Assembly (NCBI GenBank): GCA_018818835.1
Contig: JAHIRD010000135.1
Coordinates: 1-62,930, forward strand
Direction: 5' to 3'
Origin: Pseudomonadota bacterium
GTDB lineage: Bacteria; Desulfobacterota; Desulfobacteria; Desulfobacterales; Desulfolunaceae
Length of the DNA stretch: 62,930 bases
This document shows, piece by piece, positions 1 to 11,800 of the stretch. The notes under the pieces are model-generated. The model had not been told where the DNA came from. It made no database searches and was given only the letters and a program-made list of their open reading frames with translations. Both the position numbers and the translations under genes were made by a program. The stretch's first letter is position 1, and each line of letters begins with the position of its first letter.

Positions 1-3000
1 CCCAACTTAAGGATTCTGTCCTATGAACTTTACACCAACAGTTTTGAACTGCCCACAGCCGAGCCCATTGCCGATGTTGTGCCCGAGCAGTACGACCTCA
101 GTTTGAATCTGGAGGTCGAGTCCATGGCCAAGGATACCACCCTGCCCGTGGACATCACCTTTGATCTGGTCATCGGAGGAACCACCTATCCCATGACCTT
201 TTCTGAGCCCAATGAATACAACCTGCTCCGGAAAAAGGACAAACAGACCTATGAGGTCACATGCCGGTCCGAGGACAGGGACGGCTATCCTGCAGGCGAC
301 CATTGCGCGTCCCTGTATCGTCAGGAACAAACCGGTAAAACCTACAGCCTGCTCATGAATGCTGACGCCTACAATGCATTAAAAGATATGACCACGGACA
401 CGGTGTGTTCCCTGGTGGTTAAAATGGACCCGGACCTGACTGTTGAGGAGTACAACGACAACCTGGCCGACAACACCGTGACCCTTACGGTGATGTTTTT
501 GGCACCGGAACCTGAGTCCAAATCATCGAAAATGAGCGTTCAACCGGGATACACAGAAAAAAACATTTTTAATAAAAAAGGCGGACAATCATTCGGCAAT
601 GATGACTTCGGGATCGGTTATGAAATTGGCCCAAAAATGGATTACAGGTATGTCATGTCTGACGGATATGAATCGCCTTATGCCGTTAACTTTGAAGGTA
701 CCGGCAAAGTCACGGGGAAAATTTTCAGCATTGACGTCACACCCCTCGAAGTGGGGCCGAAATTCGATTTTGATTTCAGCACCGGAGGCTTGGAACAATC
801 CTATTTTGATTACGGGCTGTGGACCTTCGGGCTTCGGATTTGGGGCCAAAAATACACCATGCCCAGCGATTTCAGAACGAAAGGTTATGTCATTCTCTGG
901 GAGAGTAAAGACGAAGAAGGCAATGAAAAATACGCCAAACGAAAGGAATATACAAAAAAGAGAACCTTTATACTCGGAGTGGTTCCTGTCACGGTGGAGG
1001 GCGGTATTGTGGGTGAAATCGGCATCCGGGGAGCCATTATATTTGAAACGGGCAACACGTTGTCCTTGGAAGCGGGACCCTATGCATCCCTCACGGGCAT
1101 GCTTGAAGGCAGCCTGGGTGTGTCCGGATTCAATGTGGGAGTCGGGGTCGAGTTGACTCTCATCGATATCGGTCTGAAGTTCAATCCCAACCTGATGATA
1201 AAACCCGAGGTTCCCATCGCAATTCTTGAGTTGAAGGTTCCCATCACCATTTCAACCTTGAACGGCAGCGCCTACGTGTTTGCCCGGGCTTTATTCTGGG
1301 ATGAAAAATACGAAATCATCTCATGGCCCGGTTACACATACGAAATCAATTTCTTTCCTCTCTGGTACAAGGGCTATGGCGCCACCGATCTTTATAATGT
1401 GAGTTATTATCCCTCCGTCGATTTTACCGGTACGCCCGTTGCCGGAGGACGGGACGGATTCCTGTCCAGTGACTGGGAGTATGGCGGCCCCCCCGAACTG
1501 AACGGACAGGTGGATTATTTTTCCGCCATCTATGAAGGATACTTTGAATTTTCCGGAACGGACGAATACATCTGGGGAGACTCCAGCGCGGCTTATGGCA
1601 GTACGTACACCTTTTATGCGAACAGCGACGATTATCTGACTGTCAAGCTGGACGACGAGGATATTCTGACCAATAACTTCGGCCAGACCCAGTTTACGTC
1701 GGCCATCCCGTCCGGTTTCCATAAACTTACCGTGAATTACAAGGAACTTCACTCACCGGCCTTTGTGGAACTTTACTGGGCATCGCCAAACCAGTTCGCC
1801 ACCTTCTACTACAACAACATGGACTTTTCCGGAGATCCGGTCCTGTTTGAAACCAATGATAAAATCGATGAAAAATGGGGATCATCAAGTCCGAAACCCG
1901 GCGTGGTGAACGCGGATTATTTCAGCGTCCGATATGAAGGGGATTTCACCTTCCCCGTTTCAACGGACTATCTATTCAACGGCTATGGAGATGACCAGGT
2001 GCGTATCTACGTAGACAATGAGCTGATCCTTGACAACAACGGTCACTGGTGGGAATCGTTCTCAGTGTCCAAATCTATGACGGCCGGAACCCACCATGTC
2101 AAGGTCGAATATATGGAATCCTGGGGAGGAGCCGCTGTCAAGGTTAATTGGGCTCCCAAGGACACCTTTGTGGGTGTCTATTACAACAACCGCACCTTTT
2201 CCGGTTCACCGGTTCGAATCAGTAACGATGGCGGTTACCTCAAGGCTGATCCGGGATTGTGGGAACATTATTTCAAGACAAATTTCGGTTTTGGCAGGCC
2301 TGCGAATGATGCCAATGTGGCCAGCGATAACTTTTCCGCCCGGTGGCAAGGCGCTTTTTATTTCGACGGTGGAACATACGAATTTGTCACAGCCAATGAT
2401 GATGAAATGTCCGTATGGATTGATGATACCTTGGTCGGGTCCTACACAGCCTGGGGCCTGGCCCATCTTGAAACCATGGATGTCTCTCCGGGATGGCATA
2501 TCATCCGTATTAATTACGTGGAATACGCAGGAAATACCATGGCCTCGCTCAAATGGGGGAAAAAGCAAAAAAATATCGTCACCGAATCCTACGGACGAAG
2601 TTTTGATGAGTTCGGCAACATGATCTGCAATGCCATCAACCGCCGCACCACGATGGACTCTAACTGGGGCGGTGGAGCCCCTGAGGGTGAATGGCCTCTC
2701 GGGGGAAATGATTATCAGGTGACCTGGGAAGGGGATTTTGATTTCGACGGGGCTCCCTACCGATTCAAGTCCGGAGGCGATGATGTGGTCAAGGTCTACC
2801 TGGATAACGTCAAAGTCGTCGAGGCGGCCTGGCAAGATTGGAATACCCATGATTACAGTATGATTCCCATGAATCAAGGGACCCATCATGTCAAAGTCGT
2901 GATCACTGAATATGGCGGCGGATGCTGGGCCAAGGTGGCATGGGAAAAGCTCGAACCTGAAAAATTTTATGCCCAGAAATTTGAATGTGGGGCCTGTGAT

Positions 3001-3318
3001 GTGGGATATTCTTTCGATACGGTCGGGAAAATCGTTGATTACGATTGGGGAGGCGGATCCTACGCCGGCAACACGGATAATTACCTGATCGTCTTTAACG
3101 GTGTTTTCAATTTTGATTCCGATGGCACCTATCGTTTTTTCGGATCCGTGGATGATGATCTCCATGTGTACATCGATAATGTCCATGTTCATCATCGTGG
3201 AAGTTGGGGAACATACTCGTTCAAACAAACCTTGAAAAAAGGCTACCACTCAATTAAACTCCGCTACTCGGAAGGCGGGGGGAACAGCCATGTAAAATTC
3301 CAGTGGGTGAAAGAATAA
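1..3318 (+). CDS. Giant PA14-repeat surface protein, C-terminal part (5' end outside window)
   Basis: The reading frame is open from base 1, so this is the 1,105-residue C-terminal part of a larger protein. It is collinear with residues 2332-3428 of the giant lipoprotein at 5896-16182 along its whole length, so the two genes are tandem paralogs. Visible order: a CARDB-like beta domain (codons 1-175), a conserved glycine-rich beta module (about 180-460) and five PA14-like modules (starting near 1387, 1801, 2167, 2580 and 2960) with the recurring pattern F-YYNN, W-G, DNFS, YEGDF, DDxxxxYxDN and GxHxxxVxYxE. PA14 modules in other proteins bind glycans or mediate adhesion. Whether the missing N-terminus also carries protease domains cannot be seen. 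Export is inferred from the paralog's lipobox. Confidence 0.85.
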   Translation, partial: PNLRILSYELYTNSFELPTAEPIADVVPEQYDLSLNLEVESMAKDTTLPVDITFDLVIGGTTYPMTFSEPNEYNLLRKKDKQTYEVTCRSEDRDGYPAGDHCASLYRQEQTGKTYSLLMNADAYNALKDMTTDTVCSLVVKMDPDLTVEEYNDNLADNTVTLTVMFLAPEPESKSSKMSVQPGYTEKNIFNKKGGQSFGNDDFGIGYEIGPKMDYRYVMSDGYESPYAVNFEGTGKVTGKIFSIDVTPLEVGPKFDFDFSTGGLEQSYFDYGLWTFGLRIWGQKYTMPSDFRTKGYVILWESKDEEGNEKYAKRKEYTKKRTFILGVVPVTVEGGIVGEIGIRGAIIFETGNTLSLEAGPYASLTGMLEGSLGVSGFNVGVGVELTLIDIGLKFNPNLMIKPEVPIAILELKVPITISTLNGSAYVFARALFWDEKYEIISWPGYTYEINFFPLWYKGYGATDLYNVSYYPSVDFTGTPVAGGRDGFLSSDWEYGGPPELNGQVDYFSAIYEGYFEFSGTDEYIWGDSSAAYGSTYTFYANSDDYLTVKLDDEDILTNNFGQTQFTSAIPSGFHKLTVNYKELHSPAFVELYWASPNQFATFYYNNMDFSGDPVLFETNDKIDEKWGSSSPKPGVVNADYFSVRYEGDFTFPVSTDYLFNGYGDDQVRIYVDNELILDNNGHWWESFSVSKSMTAGTHHVKVEYMESWGGAAVKVNWAPKDTFVGVYYNNRTFSGSPVRISNDGGYLKADPGLWEHYFKTNFGFGRPANDANVASDNFSARWQGAFYFDGGTYEFVTANDDEMSVWIDDTLVGSYTAWGLAHLETMDVSPGWHIIRINYVEYAGNTMASLKWGKKQKNIVTESYGRSFDEFGNMICNAINRRTTMDSNWGGGAPEGEWPLGGNDYQVTWEGDFDFDGAPYRFKSGGDDVVKVYLDNVKVVEAAWQDWNTHDYSMIPMNQGTHHVKVVITEYGGGCWAKVAWEKLEPEKFYAQKFECGACDVGYSFDTVGKIVDYDWGGGSYAGNTDNYLIVFNGVFNFDSDGTYRFFGSVDDDLHVYIDNVHVHHRGSWGTYSFKQTLKKGYHSIKLRYSEGGGNSHVKFQWVKE

Positions 3319-3323
3319 ATCGT

Positions 3324-3367
3324 CTGTGGGTTTGGGTCCGGGATTATTTACGAACCCAGACCCACAG
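3324..3367 (+). terminator. Hairpin after the first giant gene
   Basis: Arms at 3324-3337 and 3354-3367 are complementary over 14 positions with one mismatch, with a 16-base loop, starting 6 bases after the stop codon. No T run follows, so it may act as an mRNA end-protecting or Rho-assisted structure rather than a classical intrinsic terminator. Confidence 0.5.
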
Positions 3368-3505
3368 CTATTGACATCAGCTATGTTTACACGCAAAATA
3401 ACAGTTATGGAATTCATGGGTAGGACTTCGTGTCTGTCCGTCTAACGTGTCCGCAACACCGTTCATAATCTGCACACATTCGATGATATAAGGATGATAC
3501 CGAAC

Positions 3506-5491
3506 ATGAAAAAACGAACATTTATCACCGTTGTTTCCGGACTTGTGACCGTCACCCTGTTTATCTGGATTTTCAGTTATCTTGGGATATTCAAAACAAA
3601 CGGGTTAACGGGTCCGGCACCTGAAAAAAACATCCATGAAGAGGAACCGGTTCCGTCACCCCCCCTTCAGGATGATCTGACGTTGACCTTTTCCCCGGAC
3701 CAGGGAGAAATCCTATCCTATCATGTGGCCATGTCGTCTGATGCGGAGCTTCCTTCAGCTCTTTTTTCGGTGGATGATTCAAAGGCCCCTCCAGCACAGG
3801 CTGACCCAGCCACCCATCTTATTTTAAAAACATCCGGTGACCTTTTTCTGAAATATTATCATCCGGATCAACCCGGGCATGATATCAACGTAGCCGGGGT
3901 TATCGAGGGACTGAGTCTGACGCTGAACGACAAGGTCCCCAACTATACCAAAGGAATGTCGTATCCCTTTGCCTTTGAGATGGATACCAAGGGCTATCTG
4001 AACGATTTCACCTTCACGGCCGGGGTCCCTGATGAGGCTCAGCTTCTGATCAAAACCGTCCTCTATGCCATGCAGACCGTGTATCCCAAGGACCGCAAAC
4101 GCACATGGCAGACCCGGGAGATCGACGCCACCGGACAGTATCAGGCCGACTACCACATTGCGGAACAGAAAAATACAAAAAACGGTTTTTCACTGACAAA
4201 AACCAAGCGGGCCTACCTGATGCTCCATGGCGATTCGTCCCAGATGGCCGAAGGCCTTGCACCCTCCGAAGTGAGAATTGAAACAAGCCGTATTGAAACC
4301 CTGATCCCGTCCAAAGGGGCCTGGATTGTTTCCACGGATCAGAATGAAACCTCGGACATCATGTCCGGTACAAAAAAACTGGGCCGGAGCATCACCCACT
4401 TCTCAGCCGTGCGTCAGGACAAACAGCCCTCCGTGGCCTTTGCCGGTCAGTATACGGATGTGCTCACAGCCCTTCAATCATCCGCCTGGCTCAAGGAAAA
4501 ATACACCGTCACCGATCCGGGATTGAACGCCCTGAGTGCCAATCTGGATTTGGATGCCGCTCTTAAGGCCTTCCTGCTTATGCATTCCTCCCAGACCACG
4601 GCCGAGCGGCAACAGGCGGAAAAATTCATGATCAACTATCTTCGGCAGCATCCCCAGGCCTGCTACGATTTGATTGGGCTTCTGGATAAGGATGCAAAAA
4701 AAGAACGATTCAGTCACGAGGATCAGCTCGAACTTTGGTACCTGATCACCAAAACCGGTCATGAAGACGCCCAGAAGTCCGTGCTTGAGGCGATAAAAAA
4801 TCAAAATTACAGCAACCTGACTCACATTCGGGCCCTGGCCTACATCAACGATTTTGAATATCCCGAACCCTTTGTGGTCGAAGGCTTGTGGAGTTTTTAC
4901 AACGATTTGGACCTGGTAAGCGGCGATGAAAAATCCAGGGAGCTTGGAACCATGGCCCTTTATGCCATCGGCACCATGGGCAGTGATGAAAAACTGAACC
5001 AGTCCCTCAAGCCCGAGATTGGAAAAGGTCTCACGGACTCCCTTCAAAAAGCCCAGGACCCTGAGATTCAAACGCTGACCCTCCAAGCCATTGGAAACTA
5101 TGGCGGCACCGACGTACTCAGCCAGGTCGACCCCTTTTTCACCAGCGACAGCGAGCGGGTCCGCGTGGCCGCCTACGAAGCCATTCGCCGGATGCAGGGT
5201 GACGAAGCCTTCGACACCTTTAAAAAACATTATTCCTCGGAATCGTCCCAGAAGGTCCGAACGTCCGCCCTTAAGATCCTTGAGTCCATGCCCGTCACCC
5301 AGACAAGCATCACCTGGGCCGGACAAGAGGCACTCAAGGTCGACAACAGCGCGGACCAGGAATCCCTGGTCAAGGTTCTGGGGCAAAATCTGAAAGACTA
5401 CCCCCAGTCCGAGCAGGCCCTGCGCCAGCTTCTGGATAAAAAACCGTCAAACATCGTCAAGAAAACCGTGTACCGCTACATCACTCCCTGA
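3506..5491 (+). CDS. Membrane-anchored HEAT-repeat protein with vitellogenin-N-like region
   Basis: A 661-residue protein. The start at 3506 (MKKRTF) is preferred over an ATG at 3494 because AAGGA at 3490-3494 is 11 bases from 3506 and touches 3494. Residues about 6-27 form one N-terminal membrane segment followed by a proline-rich linker, so the bulk is predicted periplasmic. The first half has a beta-rich region ending in a segment of the form YPFAFEMDTKGYL followed by a helix of about 20 residues. This resembles the corresponding part of the vitellogenin/MTP lipoprotein N-terminal domain. The second half is alpha-helical with HEAT-like units (for example LTLQAIGNYGG and VRVAAYEAIRRM). It lies between two paralogous giant surface-protein genes on the same strand, suggesting a shared job such as lipid or lipoprotein handling. 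That role is inference. Confidence 0.7.
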   Translation: MKKRTFITVVSGLVTVTLFIWIFSYLGIFKTNGLTGPAPEKNIHEEEPVPSPPLQDDLTLTFSPDQGEILSYHVAMSSDAELPSALFSVDDSKAPPAQADPATHLILKTSGDLFLKYYHPDQPGHDINVAGVIEGLSLTLNDKVPNYTKGMSYPFAFEMDTKGYLNDFTFTAGVPDEAQLLIKTVLYAMQTVYPKDRKRTWQTREIDATGQYQADYHIAEQKNTKNGFSLTKTKRAYLMLHGDSSQMAEGLAPSEVRIETSRIETLIPSKGAWIVSTDQNETSDIMSGTKKLGRSITHFSAVRQDKQPSVAFAGQYTDVLTALQSSAWLKEKYTVTDPGLNALSANLDLDAALKAFLLMHSSQTTAERQQAEKFMINYLRQHPQACYDLIGLLDKDAKKERFSHEDQLELWYLITKTGHEDAQKSVLEAIKNQNYSNLTHIRALAYINDFEYPEPFVVEGLWSFYNDLDLVSGDEKSRELGTMALYAIGTMGSDEKLNQSLKPEIGKGLTDSLQKAQDPEIQTLTLQAIGNYGGTDVLSQVDPFFTSDSERVRVAAYEAIRRMQGDEAFDTFKKHYSSESSQKVRTSALKILESMPVTQTSITWAGQEALKVDNSADQESLVKVLGQNLKDYPQSEQALRQLLDKKPSNIVKKTVYRYITP

Positions 5492-5895
5492 TTTGGTTGA
5501 AGGGGATAAAGCCATGGGACGGACCCGTGTGTCCGCACTGATGGTATCACGACAGCACACGATCGACAATGATGTGAAGCTTCAATTGAATGCCCACCTT
5601 CGAGAATTGAAACGAATCTGCCGGATGAAAAAACTATTTTAGTTTCAACGAAACATTCCGATATTATAAAAATTAACCATGACGTGTTTGCGTCAACTGT
5701 GCCCGACTGGTGAGTATCGCATAAAGCGTTTTGTCAGAGCGGGCCATTTTTATGTGGTATTGCAACGCATCGTATTCATGTATTTTACTGCTCGCCCATG
5801 GTTTGCCCGGTGGCCGTCACGATACGGAGATGCCTGGTTTTTTTCATACTATTATTATCCGGTTTTTTTATTCAAGAAATAATTTGGGGGGAATT
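5492..5895. other. 404-bp leader region upstream of the giant lipoprotein gene
   Basis: No convincing gene is seen. The frame of the giant gene stays open back to an ATG at 5731, but that extension lacks a ribosome site and would bury the lipoprotein signal, so I treat it as untranslated. The last 60 bases are T-rich and end in a GGGGGG ribosome site at 5886-5891. No riboswitch class was recognised. Confidence 0.5.
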
Positions 5896-8800
5896 ATGAG
5901 GGGATATCTATCATTGGGCTTGTTGGCCACTGTATTTGCATCGTTTATCCATTTGACCGGATGCAGTGGGGGCGGAGGCAGCGCTCCTCCCCCGGCAACA
6001 GTGATTGTATCGGGAGCTGTCAATGACCAGGATATTCCCGGTGCCACCGTGTCCCTGAAAAGCCTTGTCGGTGATGAAACCCTGGCAAGCACCACCTGTG
6101 AGGCTGACGGCACTTACCTCTTGAATGTGACGCGAGGCGATATTGAGACTGCCGACTACCTGTTGACGGCAACCCACCCGGTCAATGGGCGCAGCCTCCG
6201 ATCCCTTGTGGCCGGAGCCGATATCAAGGCCACGGCCACGTTGTTTTCCTCCCGGCTCACCGTAATCAGCGCCTATACCGAAGCTGCCTTTCTTGATTCA
6301 AAAACCCGGAACAGCTCGGACAGTCCCTTATCCTTCTTGAACCAGTCCATCCGGATCACCGATACAAAATTCCCCCTGTCCACGGGGGTTGATTCCGTGG
6401 ATGCCCTGGCGAATTGGATCAAGGGACGGTTCACGGCAGCATCCGGGGAATCCGGCACCCTTTACACACTCAACCTGATCGCTGAAATTCTTGGAACCCA
6501 CTGGCCGGTATTTTTTGTGAACGGTTCCGATGTTTCCATCACCGTGGCCCCGGAACTGATTGAAGGGGGGGCTGTCCTTTCCGTGGTGTCCTTTGACGGC
6601 GCGGACAGCGTGACCGTGGATGGCGGCACCGTGACCGTCACACCGGCTGTCGCCGGGAGTCAGGGACAGGTTGTATTGCAGATATCCCTGGGGGAAACAG
6701 ATAAAACCGTGACCCTGCCCATTAACACCGCAGGTACATCCGCCTCAACCCAACAGACTCTCCAAGCCTTTGATAACACAATTATATCCTTCGGGAACCT
6801 GATTCTTCAACCCGACCGTCTGTCGTTTACCCGGAATACGGATCTGACGCTGACCGAGCTGGACCTGAGTGCCCTTGCCGACACGTCCATGGGGGACATC
6901 ACCCTGGTGGCAGCCTTTGACGTCCACGTCTCCATTGAGCCCAGCGCTCCGGTGACCCTGATTTATCAGGCCGAAGGGGACCAGGACCCCGACAAAACAG
7001 TACTGATTCACATCAATTCCGCCACCAAAAGGGAAACCTATGTGTATCCGGACAGCTACGATGCGGTCACCCACCGGTTCATCTTCACCCTTTCCAGTTT
7101 TTCACCGATCCTCATCGGGACTCTGGCCTATACCCCTGCATACACGATGGGCTCCACCATCACAGCCACGGATCTGTCCGGTAACAGCGCCAAGGTGTTC
7201 GGATTCATCCGTAACCTGTCAGATACCCTGGGCGATGAAGCCCGTCTCGAAGCCCTTGGAACCGTCAGCGGTAACGAGGACAAAATCATTGATTATCTGA
7301 CCCGTCTTTCAAGCAAGGCCCTGGCCTCGTTCATGGCACTTCCGGTCAGTGATGCCAGTGGCCTAAACCGCTTGAAGGACATCACGTTCAAACCCCAGTG
7401 GCTCAGCCTGTCCACGGTCAGAGCCTATGACGAATACTGGCGGCTCCGGACCCGTCTTATGCAGGCCCTGTACCGGGTGACCAATACGCGTATCAACGGC
7501 ATCGGCCGAACCCTGCTCAATGAATACAACACGGCCCATGGGGTGGAGCTTGAAACGGACATCAGTCCTGCCATTCTGGGCCAGGCCGATGCGGACGGAT
7601 ATTATTACCTGTCCATGATGGCCTACCGTGTCCTGAGACGCGGCCTTCAGCCTGCCGATGCGTTTTTTGAAAACACCATGGAGACCATCACGTCCGAGGG
7701 GCTGGACGAATCGGCGTTTCTCACCCGGTATGAAGCCATGGCCGAATGGTTGCAAGGCTATATCGCTTATAAGCTGTTCGTCTCCCCCAAGGTGTACGAA
7801 TCGACCCGTGTTGCCACCGATCAAGGCGTTCTTGTTTTATCCGCACGGAGTTTTTTCAGTGATTCGTCCCGGGCGGCGTATGCCGGACTCTGGCTGGGGG
7901 GCTCTTATCCTTATGCATCGGACAACGATGTCACCGGGGCGGCTGAAGGATTTGCCGGAATCAACGATACCTTGAACGATCTTTCGGTGTTTCAGAGTGA
8001 TCTTGCAACCATCAGGACCAAGGTTCAAAACGACAGCCAGTATCCTCTGGGATCAGCCCTGAACGGGCGAAACTGGGTCGACAGGGGAGCTTATTATATC
8101 CCCCCTGAAATCAATGATGAAATCACCAATCTCACCAACTGGTTGGCCTATCTCAGGAGCCTGTTGCCCGAGGTCTCCACCTGGTATCGTGACTCGGACG
8201 GTGACGGCTACGGAGACCCGGAAACATCCACGGAAGCATCCTTGAGGCCGGACGGCTATGTGGCCGACAACACCGATCCCAACGACGCCAATGCCACCAT
8301 CTATCCAGATTCCCGTGAAATCTGCGGCGATTCCGTTGACAACGACCTGAACGGACTGATTGATGAAGGGTGCAGCAGCCATTACAAGGGCACCGAGACC
8401 ACCGTTCCCCTTCAGCGCAAAAGCAACAACCAGTTTTTGATCCCCGTGGACGTGGGCAATCAGACCCTGAACCTTCTGGTGGATACCGGCTCGGACGCCC
8501 TTTTGGTGTTTGCAGACAAACTGGCCGTGGATACAACGGTCCTGGTGTCGGCCACCCCCTTTACCAAGAGTTATGCCAGCACCACGCGTTCCGGATTCCT
8601 GGCCCAGGCTGCCGTGCAGATCGGGGCCTACTCGGATCCGGACATGACCATCATGGTGGTGACCTCTCCCACGTCGGATAACGATCCATCCCTGACCGCC
8701 AAACAAGCCGACGGCATTATCGGCCTTAGGCGCACCCAGGGCATGTCCATCAGCAACGGCACGGCCTATCCCGATGCGCCGCTCAACACACTGGAGCCCA

Positions 8801-11800
8801 CCATCAATATTTTTGAACTGAACCTGCCACCCACGGGGCCGGCTTCGATTTCCTTCGGCCACATGACCACCCTGGACCGGGCCAAACCCCAGTATGTGTT
8901 CAAGGCCAAGACCTACACGTTCCTGGACCCCGAGCATCCTGCCGATGCCAGCTACGCCGATCTCCAGGTGCCCTTCCGGGCCAAAAGCAAATACGGCGAA
9001 GCCAACACCGGCGAACTGGATGTTCTTTTAGACAGCGGCGCGGTGAGCAAACTGGTGCTCGACACCGAGGTGGCCAAGTCATTGGGCTACGATTCGTTCA
9101 CCAACACCTGGAACCTTAACGACGATGACGAAATCGAGTTCAATTTGGTAGGAGCCGGTGACACCATCACGATTTATCCCAAGTTCAAGGTCTCAGAAAT
9201 CAGCGTGGCGCCCTTGAGTCAGTTGGGCGTGACCTACGAGGCCGTACTGGGTATCGACAGGTGGCAGCATTACGTGGTGGGATTTTCCTACCTGGATTAC
9301 CAGAGCGGCGGACCGGACGGCACCATCCTCATGCTGTTCCGGCCCAACATGGCGGAAGCTTACAGACAGAAGAAGCCCGGTGATCCGCTTAACTACGAAG
9401 ACCTGACCGGACTCAACTCCCTGGGCGACGATCGGTTCCCCACAGCCGACGAGACCGGTGACCTGATCGCCTTCCAGTCCAACCGGCCAGGCGGCATGGG
9501 CGGCTGGGACATCTATCTGTGGCGGAAAGGGGAGGGCCTCCTCACCTATCCCAACCTGAACAGTACGGGCGACGATGCCGATCCGTCCCTTTCGGGTGAC
9601 GGACGTTATCTGGTGTTTTATTCCAACCGCGACGGGGGCGTTGGCGGCTGGGATATCTATCTGTATGATATTGAAAACCGAGTCTTTGTCGACACACCGG
9701 GCCTCAACTCCACGGCACTGGACCGGACACCCACCCTCAGTACCGACGGCAGGTACATCGCGTTCCGTTCCGAAAGGGATGGCGGTGAAGGCGGCTCGGA
9801 TATCTATTTGTACGACCGGCAGACCGAATCGTTGGTCGCCCTGCCCGGGCTCAATACCGCTGATGGGGAATTCGATCCTGTCCTCAATCAAGACGGCAGC
9901 CTCATCGCCTTTGACCGGGACACCTATGTTGACGATGCCTATGATTCCAGCGTCTATCTTTACAATGTCGCCACCCACACTCTGGACACCTTGTCCGACA
10001 TCAACGGGGAGTCCTGGGACATGGATGCGGTGGTAAGCCCCACCGGCACCTATCTGACCTGCCACACCAATCGCCACAACCCGGCCATGGAACTCTATGA
10101 CCGGAACTTCCTGATTTACAACCGTGAGACCGCCCGCTTCGAGCTGCTCTCCGGCCTCAATACCGATTTCGACGAGGAAGGCCTCTGCTTTACCGGCAAT
10201 GAACAAAGCATTCTGTTCCATTCCAGCCGCCCCGGCGGCATGGGCGGCTCGGATATCTATGTCTACAATCTTGCGGCAGAAACAAACGCTGCGGTTGAAG
10301 AAAGCGACGAGGATCTGCCCGGACAAACCATCCCTGTGATCCGTGATGAGGAGTCGGGGGCCGACACCCTGACTGTGACCACCGGCGACGGCACTGATCT
10401 GATTCTGCTTCTGGACACGGGTGTGTCCGGCATCCTTCTGTTCGCGGATCGTGCACCAACCGGCAACCGCTGCAACGGACCGGTTTCTGTCAACCTGCCC
10501 TATGGAACCCTCAACGCTTCCGAGCAGATCTGCCTGGCTGTCACCGTGGGCGGAGAGACCGCCGAAACAGAAATACCCGTCATTGGAAGCCAGAGCGAAT
10601 ACAACACCCTGGTCCATCGCTCCGACCTGCCCGCCGTGGACGGGGTCATTGGGTTCCGGGGCAATTTCCAGAACGAATTCGACCCCAAGATGCTGTTTAT
10701 CGAGTACAGCTTCATTGACAGTGAACCCGGCCTGACCATCGGCACGACTCCCATGACCTCCCTGGCGCGAGGCCAGGGCGAATACGTGTTCGACACCTGG
10801 CTGGACGGGGTGATCGACCCGATAGACCCCGTAAACAAGAGCTACACCAACATGGACCTGACCTTCATCGCCCGGTCCAACACGGGAGAAGAAAGCGAAG
10901 ACGGCAACCTGGCCATGCTCAGCACCATGTTGAAGGATGCTCTGATTCTGGACTTTGAAACGGCCCGAAGTCTGGGTTATTCGGAAATCACCGGCTGGGG
11001 CGTGACCTCCGAGGTCAGCCTGTTCTTTGCCAACGATGTTTACATCCTCCCGGTCGAGATGGGGGCCTATGCGGTCGAAAAAATCGTTGTTGCCGATCTT
11101 TCGGAACAGCACTGCCAGGCGGTGCTTTCTGCCGACCGCTGGATGGACAGCTTTATCGTGGGATTCGCCACCATCGATTACCAGTTCGGCGGTCCCTGGG
11201 GAACGGTGTCCCTGCTTCACGTGAAGGACCTTCCGGCACTTCAGGGTGACACCCTGTCCAAGGGCCGAAACTATATTTCCCTGCCGGGCCTCAACAGCGC
11301 AAGTGACGATGATTATCCCACAGTCAGCATCGACGGCCAGACCATCGCCTTCCAGAGTTCGCGGAACGGTGACAAGGATATTTTTGTTTACAAAATCGGC
11401 CAGGGGCTTGTGTATCTTCCCGGCCTGAACAGCGGGGGCGACGACGAGCATCCATGCATCAGCGGGGACGGTCGACTGGTGGTCTTCCATTCGAATCGGT
11501 CCGGCACCTCAGATGTTTATCTATACGATATCGAGGCCGGTGACTTCATCGACCTGCCCGGCCTCAACACCGAATACGAGGAACGGCAGCCCAGCATCAG
11601 CGCCGATGGCGCCATGCTCGCGTTTCGCAGTCAGCGGCCGGACAGCGTGGGTGGGAGCTGGGATATCTATTTGTACAGTGTCACCAACCTGGCCATGGCC
11701 GACATCAACGGGGCCTGGGTTAACACCGAGGCGGACGAAGAGGCGCCTGTCCTTTCCCAGGATGCCACTCTACTCTCGTTTGTGGCCTATGACCGGCCGG

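Noticed and set aside
5731-5895. 55-residue N-terminal extension of the giant lipoprotein
   Set aside because: No ribosome site at 5731, and it would place the signal peptide and lipobox internally.
9193-11490. Long minus-strand frame opposite the giant lipoprotein
   Set aside because: It mirrors the repetitive propeller and protease coding region; composition is typical of antisense shadows.
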